Assembly (NCBI RefSeq): GCF_013425765.1
Contig: NZ_JACCJZ010000016.1
Span: forward strand, 62,001 to 126,000
Direction of reading: 5' to 3'
Origin: Luteimonas deserti
GTDB lineage: Bacteria; Pseudomonadota; Gammaproteobacteria; Xanthomonadales; Xanthomonadaceae
DNA length: 64,000 nucleotides
How positions within the stretch are numbered: the first letter of the stretch is position 1; each line of letters begins with the position of its first letter. The notes under the pieces are model-generated. The model saw nothing but the letters and a program-made list of their open reading frames with translations, ran no database searches and was not told where the DNA came from. Shown piece after piece: positions 1-9,111 of the stretch. The position numbers and the translations under genes are program-made.

Positions 1-790
1 TCAACAGCGGGGCACCATCGACGACGAGGAACTCGAGGTTGACGCATCCGTGGAGGCCGATGGTCCCCGCCGCCTCTCGGGCGAGCGCATCACACTCATG
101 GCCGGGTTCCATTTTCACGGTCATGCCGGCTCCGTTAGGAGTGCGCAGCAGCTCCCTTCGGGTCATGGCGATCGACAGACTGTCGTCCAGCTCGCGCACC
201 ACGTCGGAGACGAACACCTCGCCCTGCAGCAGAGGCTGGAGTACGTAAGCGTCCCGCCCCAGGCGCGAACGCCAGAAAGCGAGGGCGGATGCGTCGGGGA
301 TGACGATATGCCCCTCTCTGCTCCTACCGTGCCGGGGCTTGGCAAGCAGAGGGTACGGGAATCCAGGCGGCAGTTCCCACCCAAGCTCGGCAGTCGGAAT
401 CGGATGGATGCGCGGGTGACCGGAGAAACACCGGTAGAGGGCCAGCTTGTCCCGGGCGAGCCGTATCGCGGGTGTGGAGGGAATGCATAGCCTTACGTTC
501 TGGTCTTCGAAGCGTCGCCTCTCCCCCGACAATGCATCCACCTCGGGATCGGTCAGCGCGATGATGTGGCTGATTTGCTCGCTGGCGCAGATTTCAAGCA
601 GCCGGGAGATGTACGCAGGCGTGTCCCTTGCCGAGGGCACCTGATGGAACCGGTCGACGAGCCGCGCCGCGGCGCTCCATTCAGGTGGGTGAATGTTACA
701 GCCTACGACTGTCGCGCCCGGATGCCGGCTGACCGCCACGATGACGGCCTCCGCTGACATAGAGCCGATGGCGGTTACTAGGCACCTCAT
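1..790 (-). CDS. ATP-grasp protein (carbamoyl-phosphate-synthase-like), 5' part only
   Basis: The reading frame opens with ATG at 790 and runs off the left edge without a stop, so only the first 263 residues are visible. The start overlaps the stop of the upstream aminotransferase gene as ATGA, which supports it. The N-terminus (MRCLVTAIGS) fits the pre-ATP-grasp fold of CarB-like proteins. It is followed by an ATP-binding region containing KPRHGRSREGHIV (near residue 155), then LQPLLQGEVFVSDVV and a NLEFLVVDG stretch near the cut end, as in ATP-grasp ligases. Such proteins occur in polysaccharide and modified-sugar clusters beside DegT aminotransferases, where their substrates are mostly unknown. 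The family call is fairly secure; the reaction is not known. Codon use looks less GC-rich at third positions than in the housekeeping genes, which fits an accessory glycan locus. Confidence 0.75.
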   Translation of the reverse strand, partial: MRCLVTAIGSMSAEAVIVAVSRHPGATVVGCNIHPPEWSAAARLVDRFHQVPSARDTPAYISRLLEICASEQISHIIALTDPEVDALSGERRRFEDQNVRLCIPSTPAIRLARDKLALYRCFSGHPRIHPIPTAELGWELPPGFPYPLLAKPRHGRSREGHIVIPDASALAFWRSRLGRDAYVLQPLLQGEVFVSDVVRELDDSLSIAMTRRELLRTPNGAGMTVKMEPGHECDALAREAAGTIGLHGCVNLEFLVVDGAPLL

Positions 791-1959
791 GGCGGCAGGG
801 CGAGAACTCGCACCACGTCGCAAGCCGCCTGCACTTCCGCGGCGCTCACCGCCGCCCCGGCAGGCAGGACGATAACCCGCTCCGCCGCCGCGATGGTGTT
901 GGGGAGCAGCAGTCCCGCATGCGGGAACAGGCCGCGGTAGGGCTGCATCCCGTGGCAGCCGGGCCAGAAGTATTTGCGGGCAAGAATGTTCTCCGCGTGC
1001 AGGGCGGCGATGATCAGGTCGCGGCCGACTGGGAACGCCTCATCAATCTCCAGCACCACGTAGTGGTGGCTGTTGCGCTCTGCAGGGTCATACTCGAGCA
1101 AGGTTATGCCGGGGATCTCGGCGAGCGCGCGGCGGTATTCCTGATGATTGCGATGGTTGGCGTCGAGCACGGCGTCCAGCGCGTCCAGGTTGGCCAGCCC
1201 CATTGCAGCACAGACCTCGATCATCTTCCCGTTGGTGCCCGGGTGGATGACGTTGTCATACCCCTTGAAGCCGAAGTTGCGCATCAGCCGCATGGCTTCC
1301 GCCAATTCGTCGTCGTTGGTCGTGACGGCGCCACCTTCCATCGTGTTGAAGGCTTTGGTGGCATGGAAACTGAAGACCTCGCACGCGCCAAAGCTGCCGA
1401 TGCTCCGCCTCCTGTAGGTGCTGCCAAACGCATGGGCCGCGTCGAACATCAGCTTGAGTCCATGCTCGTCGGCAATGGCTTGCAGTTCGTCCACCGGGGC
1501 CGCCCGTCCCCACAGGTGCACGCCGATGATCCCGCTGGTGCGCGGGGTGATCATCCGGCGGACTGCGGCGGGATCAAGGTTGTGGGTGGCCGGGTCGATG
1601 TCGGCGAATATCGGGGTGATTCCCTGCCAGTAAAGCGCGTGCGCGGTGGCCACGAAGGTCCAGGACGGCACGATGACCTCGCCCTCCAGCCCCAGCGCCC
1701 GGATGGCGATCTCCAGCGCGATCGTGCCGTTACACATGGCGATGCAGTGCTTGACACCGAGGTACCCAGCGATGCGCCGCTCGAATTCCTGCACCATGGG
1801 GCCATTATTGGTCAGCCACTGATTGTCAAGGATGGCCTCGACTCGCCGCAGGAATTCTTCGCGGTCTCCTATGTTGGGGCGACCGACGTGGAGCGGTTCA
1901 ATGAAGGCCGGCGGAGCTCCGTTCACGGCCAGATCCTTCAGGTCTCTGATCTCTTTCAT
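787..1959 (-). CDS. DegT/DnrJ/EryC1/StrS-family sugar aminotransferase
   Basis: This 390-residue protein is a PLP-dependent aminotransferase of the type that makes amino sugars from nucleotide-linked keto sugars. It shows the N-terminal GRPNIGDREEF segment, the NQWLTNNGP loop, CNGTIALEIA (cofactor phosphate region), FDAAHAFGS (the Asp that contacts the PLP ring nitrogen, about residue 173) and SFHATKAFNTMEGG, where Lys about 202 should form the Schiff base. I chose ATG 1959 (MKEIRDL), four bases after the upstream glycosyltransferase stop; an in-frame GTG at 1974 would add five residues. It lies in a three-gene run glycosyltransferase - aminotransferase - ATP-grasp protein with overlapping ends, so it probably acts on a surface polysaccharide or glycan sugar. 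The exact sugar substrate cannot be told from sequence. Confidence 0.88.
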   Translation of the reverse strand: MKEIRDLKDLAVNGAPPAFIEPLHVGRPNIGDREEFLRRVEAILDNQWLTNNGPMVQEFERRIAGYLGVKHCIAMCNGTIALEIAIRALGLEGEVIVPSWTFVATAHALYWQGITPIFADIDPATHNLDPAAVRRMITPRTSGIIGVHLWGRAAPVDELQAIADEHGLKLMFDAAHAFGSTYRRRSIGSFGACEVFSFHATKAFNTMEGGAVTTNDDELAEAMRLMRNFGFKGYDNVIHPGTNGKMIEVCAAMGLANLDALDAVLDANHRNHQEYRRALAEIPGITLLEYDPAERNSHHYVVLEIDEAFPVGRDLIIAALHAENILARKYFWPGCHGMQPYRGLFPHAGLLLPNTIAAAERVIVLPAGAAVSAAEVQAACDVVRVLALPP

Positions 1960-1963
1960 GCCG

Positions 1964-2815
1964 TCAGCCGTCACGGCGATAAGTCAGATTGGTGATCTGT
2001 TCGGAAATTAATCCGATCAAGAAGATAATCACCGAGGCGCTAAACAGCAGGGTGCTCATGTTGGTGAAGCGACCGGCGGACGCGAAGGTCCATCCGTAAT
2101 AAGTCAAGCCGATGCCGAAGAACGCAAACGCCACCGGTAGAAACAATTTCAATGGCGAGTACAGCGTCGCGATCTTGAAGATGATCAGCAGAAATCGGAT
2201 GCCGTCCCGCATCGGCCGGATGTGACTCTTGCCGATCCGCTGCGCCACCGGAATCGGCACATAGGCCACGGGGTAGGCACTGCGGAAGAACGCCATCGTG
2301 CAAGTCGTGGGATAGGAGAAGCCGTTGGGCAGCAGGTGAAGGAACTCGCGAAACCGGTCGGCACGTACGGCGCGGAAGCCCGAAGTGAGGTCAGCAATTC
2401 GGTGCCCCGTCATCCAGCTGGCAAGCCGGTTGTAGAAACCGTTCGCCGCGCCCCGGCTACGGCTGGCCTGTCCGGAGGCATCGCGGGCCCCCACGGCCAT
2501 GTCATAGCCCGCCCGCAGGCGTTCGAGCAGCGCTTCGATGTTGGCCGGATCATGCTGTCCATCGGCGTCCATGAAGACCAATACCTCGCCGACTGCCGCC
2601 CTGGCGCCACGCTTGATCGCCGCGCCGTTACCCATCGAGTATGGTGCCTGGACCACGCGGGCCCCGTACTCCGCGGCAACCGCGGCAGTGTCGTCGATCG
2701 AGCCGTCGTCCACCACGACAATCTCGGCGCCCGGCTGGAGCTCGCGGAGCCGCGGCAGGGTCTTGCGCAATCCTTCGGCCTCGTTTTTGGCCGGCATCAC
2801 CACCGAAATCCGCAT
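1964..2815 (-). CDS. Family 2 glycosyltransferase, polyprenyl-phosphate sugar type, with C-terminal membrane helices
   Basis: The 283-residue protein begins MRISVVMPAKNEAEG and carries the GT-A features VVDDGS (about residues 34-39) and FMDADGQHD (about 81-89, metal/nucleotide-sugar binding). These are typical of dolichyl/undecaprenyl-phosphate mannose or glucose synthases. Two hydrophobic spans follow at about 205-240 and 252-275, placing it on the inner membrane. It would load a sugar from a nucleotide donor onto a polyprenyl-phosphate carrier. A GGAAAGGGG ribosome site precedes ATG 2815. It is the first gene of the minus-strand sugar cluster and diverges from pilB with about 117 bases between starts. 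The family is clear; donor and carrier are inferred. Confidence 0.87.
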   Translation of the reverse strand: MRISVVMPAKNEAEGLRKTLPRLRELQPGAEIVVVDDGSIDDTAAVAAEYGARVVQAPYSMGNGAAIKRGARAAVGEVLVFMDADGQHDPANIEALLERLRAGYDMAVGARDASGQASRSRGAANGFYNRLASWMTGHRIADLTSGFRAVRADRFREFLHLLPNGFSYPTTCTMAFFRSAYPVAYVPIPVAQRIGKSHIRPMRDGIRFLLIIFKIATLYSPLKLFLPVAFAFFGIGLTYYGWTFASAGRFTNMSTLLFSASVIIFLIGLISEQITNLTYRRDG

Positions 2816-2932
2816 CGCGCTCCCCTTTCCCGGCACGGAGCGTAGCGCGGCGGCGCCCCGGCGCAAAGCCGCCGACCTGCACCCCGCGGTTTTCATGCAG
2901 TAAAGTGCGCCCAGCCCCACTGGATTCGCCCC

Positions 2933-4657
2933 ATGAGCGCTGTCGCCACCTCGAACCTGATCGGCATCACCGGCATCGCCCGCCGCCTCGTGCTGGACGG
3001 CGCTCTGGATGAGGCAGCCGCGCGCGAGGCGCTGGAAAAGGCTACCGCCGCCCGTAAGCAGATCGCCGCCTATCTCCGCGAACAGAAGCTGGTGACGGCC
3101 GCGCAGATGGCCGCGGCCAATTCCATCGAGTTCGGCATGCCGGTCTTCGATCCGGCCGCGATGGATGGGCAGTTGAGCGCGGTCAAGCTGGTGAGTGAGG
3201 AACTGCTGGGCAAGCACGGGGTGCTGCCGCTGTTCAAGCGGGGCAGTCGACTCTTCGTGGGTACCGCGGACCCCACCAACGCGCATGCGCTGGACGAGAT
3301 CAAGTTCCACACCAACCTCACCGTCGAGCCCATCCTGGTCGACGAGGACAGCATCCGCAGGACGCTCGAGGTGTGGCTCCAGGCCTCCGACAGCCTGGGT
3401 GACGCATTGGACGACTCGGAGGGTCTGGAGGGCCTGGATGTCGGCGGCGATGACGACGGCAGCAAGATCGAGAACGTCGCCGACGGCAAGGACGACACGC
3501 CGATCGTGAAATTCGTCAACAAGGTGCTGGTGGACGCCATCAAGCGCGGCGCCTCCGACATCCATTTCGAGCCTTATGAGACCGACTACCGGGTGCGTCT
3601 GCGCATCGACGGCATCCTCAAGCAGTCGGCGAAGATGCCGGTCAAGCTCAACCAGCGCATCACCGCGCGCCTCAAGGTCATGGCGCAGCTCGACATCGCC
3701 GAGAAGCGGGTGCCGCAGGACGGTCGAATCAAGCTGAACCTGTCGAAGACCAAACAGATCGACTTCCGCGTGAGCACCCTGCCCACGCTGTTCGGGGAGA
3801 AGGTGGTGCTGCGTATCCTCGACGCCAGCGCGGCCAAGCTCGGCATTGACAAGCTGGGCTACGAGCCCGACCAGCAGGCCTTGTTCCTCGAGGCCATCCA
3901 CAAGCCCTACGGCATGGTCCTGGTGACCGGCCCGACCGGCTCGGGCAAGACGGTGTCGCTGTATACCGCGCTCGGCATTCTCAACGACGAGACGCGCAAC
4001 ATCTCGACGGCCGAGGATCCGGTGGAAATCCGCCTTCCAGGCGTGAACCAGGTGCAGCAGAACAACAAGCGCGGCATGACCTTCGCCGCGGCGCTGCGCT
4101 CGTTCCTGCGCCAGGACCCGGACATCATCATGGTCGGCGAAATCCGCGATCTGGAGACGGCCGAGATCGCGATCAAGGCGGCGCAGACCGGCCACATGGT
4201 GCTCTCGACCCTGCACACCAACGACGCGCCGCAGACCATCTCACGCCTGATGAACATGGGCATCGCGCCCTACAACATCACCTCGTCCGTGACCCTGGTG
4301 ATTGCGCAGCGCCTGGCGCGTCGACTCTGCCCCAAGTGCAAGAAGCGCGCCGATCTGCCGGAGCACACCTTGCTGAGCGAGGGCTTCACCGAAGACCAGG
4401 TCCGCGCCGGTATCGAGCTGTACGAGGCCGTGGGCTGCGACGAATGCACCAACGGCTACAAGGGCCGCGTGGGCGTGTACCAGGTGATGCCGATGTCCGA
4501 GTCGATCCAGGAGATCATCCTGCAGGGCGGCAATGCGATGCAGATTGCTGAAGTGGCGCAAAAGTCGGGGGTCCGCGACCTCAGACAGTCCGCGCTCGAG
4601 AAGGCTCGCCAGGGACTGACCAGCCTGGCGGAGATCAACCGGGTCACAAAGGATTGA
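2933..4657 (+). CDS. pilB: PilB, type IV pilus assembly ATPase
   Basis: This 574-residue cytoplasmic hexameric ATPase powers pilus extension. The N-terminal MshEN-type domain covers roughly residues 1-160. The ATPase core shows Walker A GPTGSGKT at 333-340, Walker B DIIMVGEIRD at 397-405, the HTNDAPQT histidine box soon after, and a zinc-binding four-cysteine element C466-x2-C469 and C502-x2-C505 that marks PilB/GspE rather than PilT. The start MSAVATSNLIGITGIARR fits xanthomonad PilB. It lies upstream of pilC and pilD on the same strand but is separated from pilC by about 250 bases, in which I see no pilin gene. Confidence 0.97.
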   Translation: MSAVATSNLIGITGIARRLVLDGALDEAAAREALEKATAARKQIAAYLREQKLVTAAQMAAANSIEFGMPVFDPAAMDGQLSAVKLVSEELLGKHGVLPLFKRGSRLFVGTADPTNAHALDEIKFHTNLTVEPILVDEDSIRRTLEVWLQASDSLGDALDDSEGLEGLDVGGDDDGSKIENVADGKDDTPIVKFVNKVLVDAIKRGASDIHFEPYETDYRVRLRIDGILKQSAKMPVKLNQRITARLKVMAQLDIAEKRVPQDGRIKLNLSKTKQIDFRVSTLPTLFGEKVVLRILDASAAKLGIDKLGYEPDQQALFLEAIHKPYGMVLVTGPTGSGKTVSLYTALGILNDETRNISTAEDPVEIRLPGVNQVQQNNKRGMTFAAALRSFLRQDPDIIMVGEIRDLETAEIAIKAAQTGHMVLSTLHTNDAPQTISRLMNMGIAPYNITSSVTLVIAQRLARRLCPKCKKRADLPEHTLLSEGFTEDQVRAGIELYEAVGCDECTNGYKGRVGVYQVMPMSESIQEIILQGGNAMQIAEVAQKSGVRDLRQSALEKARQGLTSLAEINRVTKD

Positions 4658-4910
4658 GTGTCTGCTGATCCAGCGCAGCGTGTCGGCGCGCAGGCTGACC
4701 GGGGAAGATCCAGCCGCGTCCGGAGAACACCGGGCCCGGCCGCGGTGCAGCGATTCGACGACCCGGGAGGAGCTCTTTGCCTCTCTGAAGGGTGCCCGAC
4801 GTCGGAAAGCGGCCGCCCGTCACGGCGCAGGGGCCCACTTTTGCGCGTAACCCGCTACCATGCGGGCATCTGCCCGGCTGGGGAAAGCCGGTTCCTTGGG
4901 GAAGGCCCGC

Positions 4911-6191
4911 ATGTCGATTTCACGTACTGCCGCACGGAAAACCGTTGCCCGCAAGCCCGCCGCCGCCGCTCCCGTCCGCGCAGGCGTGACCTTGGACACG
5001 TTCGTCTGGGAGGGCACCGACAAGCGTGGCACCAAGATGAAGGGCGAGCAGCAGGCGAAAAACGCCAATCTGCTGCGCGCCGAGTTGCGACGAATGGGTA
5101 TCCAGCCCAGCGTGGTCAAGGCCAAGGGCAAGCCCCTGTTCGGCAAGACCGGCAAGACGATTTCGGCCAAGGACATCGCGGTATTCAGCCGCCAGCTGGC
5201 GACGATGATCAAATCAGGAGTGCCGGTCGTGCAGGCCCTTGAGATCATTGGGTCGGGCAACAAGAACCCGCGCATGGCCGACATGGTCAACAGCATGCGC
5301 CTCGATATCGAAGGCGGCTCTTCGATCAGCGAGGCACTGGCCAAGCATCCGGTGCAGTTCGACGAGCTGTTCCAGAATCTGGTGCGAGCCGGTGAATCCG
5401 CCGGTGTCCTTGAGACAGTGCTCGACACCATCGCCACATATAAAGAAAACACCGAGAAGCTCAAGGGCAAGATCAAGAAGGCCCTGTTCTACCCGGCGGC
5501 GGTCATCGCGGTGGCAATTATCGTCAGTGCGATTCTGTTGATATTCGTGGTGCCGCAGTTCGAGGCGGTGTTTGCTGACTTTGGCGCTGATCTTCCCGCG
5601 TTCACCCAGATGATCGTGGCGGCAAGTGAATTTATGGTCAGCTACTGGTGGGTGGTGCTTGGCCTCGCCGCGGGCGGGGCGTTCGCCTTTATCTTCACTT
5701 ATAAGCGCTCGGTGCCGATGCAGCACGCGATCGATCGGATGATGCTGAAGATCCCGGTCATCGGCCCGCTGCTGCACAACGCCTCGATCGCCCGCTTCGC
5801 GCGCACGTTGGCAACAACTTTCCGCGCCGGTGTGCCGCTGGTCGAAGCGCTGGACACGGTGGCCGGCGCCACCGGCAACACCGTCTACGAGAAAGCCGTG
5901 CTGCGCATGCGCGACGACGTATCGGTGGGCTACCAGGTCAACATGGCGATGAAGCAGGTCAACCTGTTCCCGCACATGGTGGTACAGATGACTGCGATCG
6001 GCGAAGAAGCGGGTGCCCTCGATACGATGCTGATGAAGGTCGCCGAGTTCTACGAGGAAGAAGTCAACAACGCCGTCGATGCCTTGAGCAGCCTGCTTGA
6101 ACCGATGATCATGGTATTTATCGGTGGTCTCGTCGGCGGCATGGTCATCGGCATGTACCTGCCGATCTTCAAGCTGGCGGCCGTCGTCTGA
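4911..6191 (+). CDS. pilC: PilC, type IV pilus inner-membrane platform protein
   Basis: The 426-residue polytopic protein has two T2SSF (GspF-type) domains. The first follows FVWEGTDKRGTKMKGEQ and the SRQLATMIKSGVPVVQALE helix; the second follows the central membrane span near FVVPQFEAVF and repeats the pattern ARFARTLATTFRAGVPLVEAL. The C-terminal span ends GGMVIGMYLPIFKLAAVV. PilC couples the PilB motor to pilin insertion. I chose ATG 4911 (MSISRTAARK) because GGGGAAGG lies just upstream and it matches xanthomonad PilC starts; an ATG at 4860 in the same frame is less likely. pilD follows after 28 bases. Confidence 0.96.
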   Translation: MSISRTAARKTVARKPAAAAPVRAGVTLDTFVWEGTDKRGTKMKGEQQAKNANLLRAELRRMGIQPSVVKAKGKPLFGKTGKTISAKDIAVFSRQLATMIKSGVPVVQALEIIGSGNKNPRMADMVNSMRLDIEGGSSISEALAKHPVQFDELFQNLVRAGESAGVLETVLDTIATYKENTEKLKGKIKKALFYPAAVIAVAIIVSAILLIFVVPQFEAVFADFGADLPAFTQMIVAASEFMVSYWWVVLGLAAGGAFAFIFTYKRSVPMQHAIDRMMLKIPVIGPLLHNASIARFARTLATTFRAGVPLVEALDTVAGATGNTVYEKAVLRMRDDVSVGYQVNMAMKQVNLFPHMVVQMTAIGEEAGALDTMLMKVAEFYEEEVNNAVDALSSLLEPMIMVFIGGLVGGMVIGMYLPIFKLAAVV

Positions 6192-6219
6192 CGCCCGCGG
6201 CTTGCATTTGACTGTATAG

Positions 6220-7083
6220 ATGGCGTTTCTCGACCAGAACCCCGCCCTGGGTTACCCGCTCGCCGCCGGCCTCGGCCTGCTGGTGGGCAGCTTCCTCAAC
6301 GTGGTGATCCTGCGCCTGCCGCGCCGCATGGAGTGGCAGTGGAAGCGCGACTCGCGCGAGATCCTCGGCGAGCCCGAGCTGTACGACCCGCCGCCCCCGG
6401 GGATCGTGGTCGAGCGTTCGCACGATCCGGAGACCGGCACGCCGCTGGCGTGGTGGGAGAACATTCCCGTCCTGAGCTACGTGATGCTGCGCGGACGCTC
6501 GCGTCACAGCGGGAAGCGGATCTCGCTGCAGTATCCGGCCGTCGAGCTGCTGACGATGCTGCTGTTCGTCGCCTGCGTGTGGCGCTTCGGCTTCGGCTGG
6601 CAGGGCTTCGGTGCGCTGGTGCTGACCAGCTTCCTGATCGCGCTCTCGGGCATCGACATCCGCACCCAGCTGCTGCCCGATTCCCTGACCTTGCCGCTGA
6701 TGTGGCTCGGCCTGATCGCCAGCCTCGACAACCTCTACATGCCCGCCAAGCCGGCCCTGCTCGGCGCGATCGTCGGGTATGTGAGCCTCTGGTCGGTGTG
6801 GTGGCTGTTCAAGCAGGCCACCGGCAAGGAAGGCATGGGCCACGGGGACTTCAAGCTGCTGGCCGCACTGGGCGCCTGGTGCGGACTGGTCGGCCTGTTG
6901 CCGATCATCCTGCTCTCGGCCGTGGCGGGCGCCGTCATCGGCTCGATCATGCTGGCCGTGCAGGGCCGGGACCGCGCCACGCCGATCCCTTTCGGCCCCT
7001 ACCTCGCCATTGCCGGCTGGGTGACCTTCATGTGGGGCGACGACATCATGGGGCGCTATCTGCGCCTGACCGGGCTGCAATAA
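6220..7083 (+). CDS. pilD: PilD/XpsO prepilin leader peptidase and N-methyltransferase, cysteine-less form
   Basis: This 287-residue integral membrane aspartic peptidase cleaves prepilins and type II pseudopilins after Gly and methylates the new N-terminus. The catalytic aspartates are D146 in SGIDIRTQLLPD and D210 in GMGHGDFKLLAALG. The N-terminal cytoplasmic loop retains WWENIPVLSYVMLRGR but lacks the two CxxC pairs of most PilD proteins: S94 and S97 sit where the second pair should be, and no cysteine is found at the first. The same loss is known in Xanthomonas XpsO, which is still active. Expected substrates in this window are GspG, GspH, GspI, GspJ and GspK. coaE starts 14 bases downstream. 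Confidence 0.95.
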   Translation: MAFLDQNPALGYPLAAGLGLLVGSFLNVVILRLPRRMEWQWKRDSREILGEPELYDPPPPGIVVERSHDPETGTPLAWWENIPVLSYVMLRGRSRHSGKRISLQYPAVELLTMLLFVACVWRFGFGWQGFGALVLTSFLIALSGIDIRTQLLPDSLTLPLMWLGLIASLDNLYMPAKPALLGAIVGYVSLWSVWWLFKQATGKEGMGHGDFKLLAALGAWCGLVGLLPIILLSAVAGAVIGSIMLAVQGRDRATPIPFGPYLAIAGWVTFMWGDDIMGRYLRLTGLQ

Positions 7084-7097
7084 GCCGGTCGCGTGGG

Positions 7098-7721
7098 ATG
7101 AGCCGCCTGATCATCGGCCTCACCGGCGGCATCGCCTCGGGCAAGACCGCAGCGACGAGGGCGTTCGAAGCCCACGGCATCGTGGTGGCCGATGCCGACC
7201 TGGCGGCGCGCGAGGCGGTGGCTGTTGGCAGCGCGGGGCTGGAGGCGGTGGTGGCCCGTTTCGGCGCGGGCGCCCTCGCCGCCGATGGCGGTCTGGACCG
7301 CCGCGCGATGCGCGAGCGGATCTTCGCCGACCCCGAAGCGCGGACACAGCTCGAGGCGATCATCCACCCGAGGGTGCGCGAGGCCTTGCGTTCGGCCTGC
7401 GAGGCGGCCGGGAGCCCGTATGCGATCGCCGCGATTCCGCTGCTCGCGGAGGGGGGCCGCGCGGCCTACCCCTGGCTGCACCGCGTGCTTGTAATCGACG
7501 TGCCGGTCGCGCTGCAGATGGACCGCCTGCTGGCGCGGGACGGGATCGACCACACGCTGGCGACCCGGATGATCTCGGCCCAGGCGAGCCGCGACGCGCG
7601 GCTGGCAATCGCCGACGACGTATTGCCCAATGACGCCACCTTGGCGGCGCTCGACGCGCGCGTCGCGGCGCTCGACCAGCGGTATCGGGCGCTGGCAGCC
7701 GGGATGGCCCTACAGCCTTAG
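7098..7721 (+). CDS. coaE: Dephospho-CoA kinase
   Basis: The 207-residue cytoplasmic kinase phosphorylates the 3'-hydroxyl of dephospho-CoA in the last step of coenzyme A synthesis. The P-loop GLTGGIASGKT is at residues 7-17, followed by DADLAAREAV and IHPRVREAL, all CoaE signatures. ATG 7098 lies 14 bases after the pilD stop, with GGGA close upstream, so it is probably co-transcribed. The pilB-pilC-pilD-coaE order is common in gammaproteobacteria. Usual companions after coaE (such as yacG) are not seen; the next gene is on the other strand. Confidence 0.96.
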   Translation: MSRLIIGLTGGIASGKTAATRAFEAHGIVVADADLAAREAVAVGSAGLEAVVARFGAGALAADGGLDRRAMRERIFADPEARTQLEAIIHPRVREALRSACEAAGSPYAIAAIPLLAEGGRAAYPWLHRVLVIDVPVALQMDRLLARDGIDHTLATRMISAQASRDARLAIADDVLPNDATLAALDARVAALDQRYRALAAGMALQP

Positions 7722-8157
7722 CAAGCGGGTCGCGGCGACAGGTCGGCCGGAGGCCTGCGCGTCTGCCATGCCCGGCCATCCGGCGGAACGCGCGGCGCGT
7801 GGCACGTCCATGCAGGCCGTTTCCCGACAGGACATACGCGTCGATGCGCCCCCCGCTAAGGGAGTGACCGAGGCGCCTCGGCGGTGGGTTCGGGGCGTGT
7901 GGGAACGTCGCTCCGCCCGGAGGGCGAGCGCCTCGCGGGTGGAATGCTGCCACGCGGTGAGGCGGACCCGTCACCAGCCCCCGAGCGCGCGTCGTGCGAC
8001 CGGTCAGACGCGGGGTGGTCGGGTTCTCCACGATGGCCGACTTCGATGCGCCGGCGCGTGCCCGCCGCTGCCGGCGAACCTCCTGGCGAGCGCGACGTGC
8101 GCGCCGGATTGCCCCGGATCAGCCACGACATACGCGCGAGCACGGCGCCACACGCCC
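7722..8157. other. Intergenic gap between convergent genes, nothing recognised
   Basis: About 436 GC-rich bases lie between the ends of coaE and the Nudix gene. Open frames exist on both strands, but their composition (runs of Arg, Pro, Ala) is that of antisense or non-coding frames in high-GC DNA. I see no tRNA, no clear terminator with a T-run and no recognisable domain. Confidence 0.6.
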
Positions 8158-9111
8158 TCACGCGTCGGCGGCGCCCCACAGTCCCCGGATCGCCGCGATG
8201 CCCTGCGCGCCGTGGCGGCGGGCCTCGTCGAGATCGGCCGGCGCCAGTCCGCCGATGGCATAGATCGGCAGGGCCGTGTGCTCGCGGAGCGCCTCGAATG
8301 CCGGCCAGCCGATCCCCGGGACACCCGGGTGGCTGGGCGTGGCGTGGACGTGCCCCAGCACGACGAAATCGCAACCCAGCGCCTCCGCCATCCGCAGTTC
8401 CTCCAGCGAATGGCAGGAGGCGGCCAGGCGTACGCTCGGGGGCACGGGGCGTTCACGCATCCCGCGCAGCGCCGAGGACGACAGGTGCACGCCCACCCCG
8501 GCCGCACGGGCGAGCGCCGGCGCGCCGTTGAATAGCACGTCCACCTGGCGCCGGACACACAGCGTGGCGGCCTCGCCGAGCAACCGCGCCTGTCGCGACG
8601 GCGGCATGCCGTGCAGCCTGATCTGCACCCGCCGCACGTCCCGGGCGATCGCGCGGTCCAGGCCTGCGAGCCATTCGGCGTCGTCGTCGCCGGGCTCCGG
8701 CGTCACCAGATATGCGGATGGCTGGCGCAGCGCGGCGACCACCGGCAGATCGGCCGGCGGCATCGAGTAGCGCCCGAGTCGCTCCGGCGCGACCCACGCC
8801 AGCGCCTGTCCTTCCCGCCCACGTGGCGTGCCGGTCCAGCGGGCGACGTGGCGGACGTCGAGACGGATCCGCTTGTGCGGATAGGCCTGTGGCACGGCGA
8901 TCAAGGGCGCGCCGATCACCGCGCGGATCCCGAGCTCTTCGTCCAGCTCGCGCGCGAGAGCGTGGTCGGCGGCTTCCCCGGGTTCGCGCTTGCCCCCCGG
9001 AAACTCCCACAGCCCCGGCAGATCCTGGGTCGGCGTGCGCCGCGAGAGCAGGATGCGGCCTCGCGCATCCGTGATGACGCCGGCCACCACCTCGATACTG
9101 CGCTCGCTCAT
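8158..9111 (-). CDS. Nudix hydrolase fused to a ThiE/TenI-like domain (MutT-like)
   Basis: This 317-residue protein has two domains. Residues about 1-130 are a Nudix hydrolase with a perfect Nudix box, G40-x5-E-x7-REL-x-EE-x-G, followed by QAYPHKRIRLDVR, as in MutT enzymes that hydrolyse 8-oxo-dGTP and keep it out of DNA. Residues about 165-317 resemble thiamine-phosphate synthase barrels (GVHLSSSALR, CDFVVLGHVHATPSHPG, PIYAIGGLAPAD). This fusion is found in several gammaproteobacteria, usually close to secA as here; the role of the ThiE-like half is not established. ATG 9111 (MSERSIEVVAGVI) has AGAAG upstream; a longer frame starting at 9183 is less likely. Confidence 0.9.
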   Translation of the reverse strand: MSERSIEVVAGVITDARGRILLSRRTPTQDLPGLWEFPGGKREPGEAADHALARELDEELGIRAVIGAPLIAVPQAYPHKRIRLDVRHVARWTGTPRGREGQALAWVAPERLGRYSMPPADLPVVAALRQPSAYLVTPEPGDDDAEWLAGLDRAIARDVRRVQIRLHGMPPSRQARLLGEAATLCVRRQVDVLFNGAPALARAAGVGVHLSSSALRGMRERPVPPSVRLAASCHSLEELRMAEALGCDFVVLGHVHATPSHPGVPGIGWPAFEALREHTALPIYAIGGLAPADLDEARRHGAQGIAAIRGLWGAADA

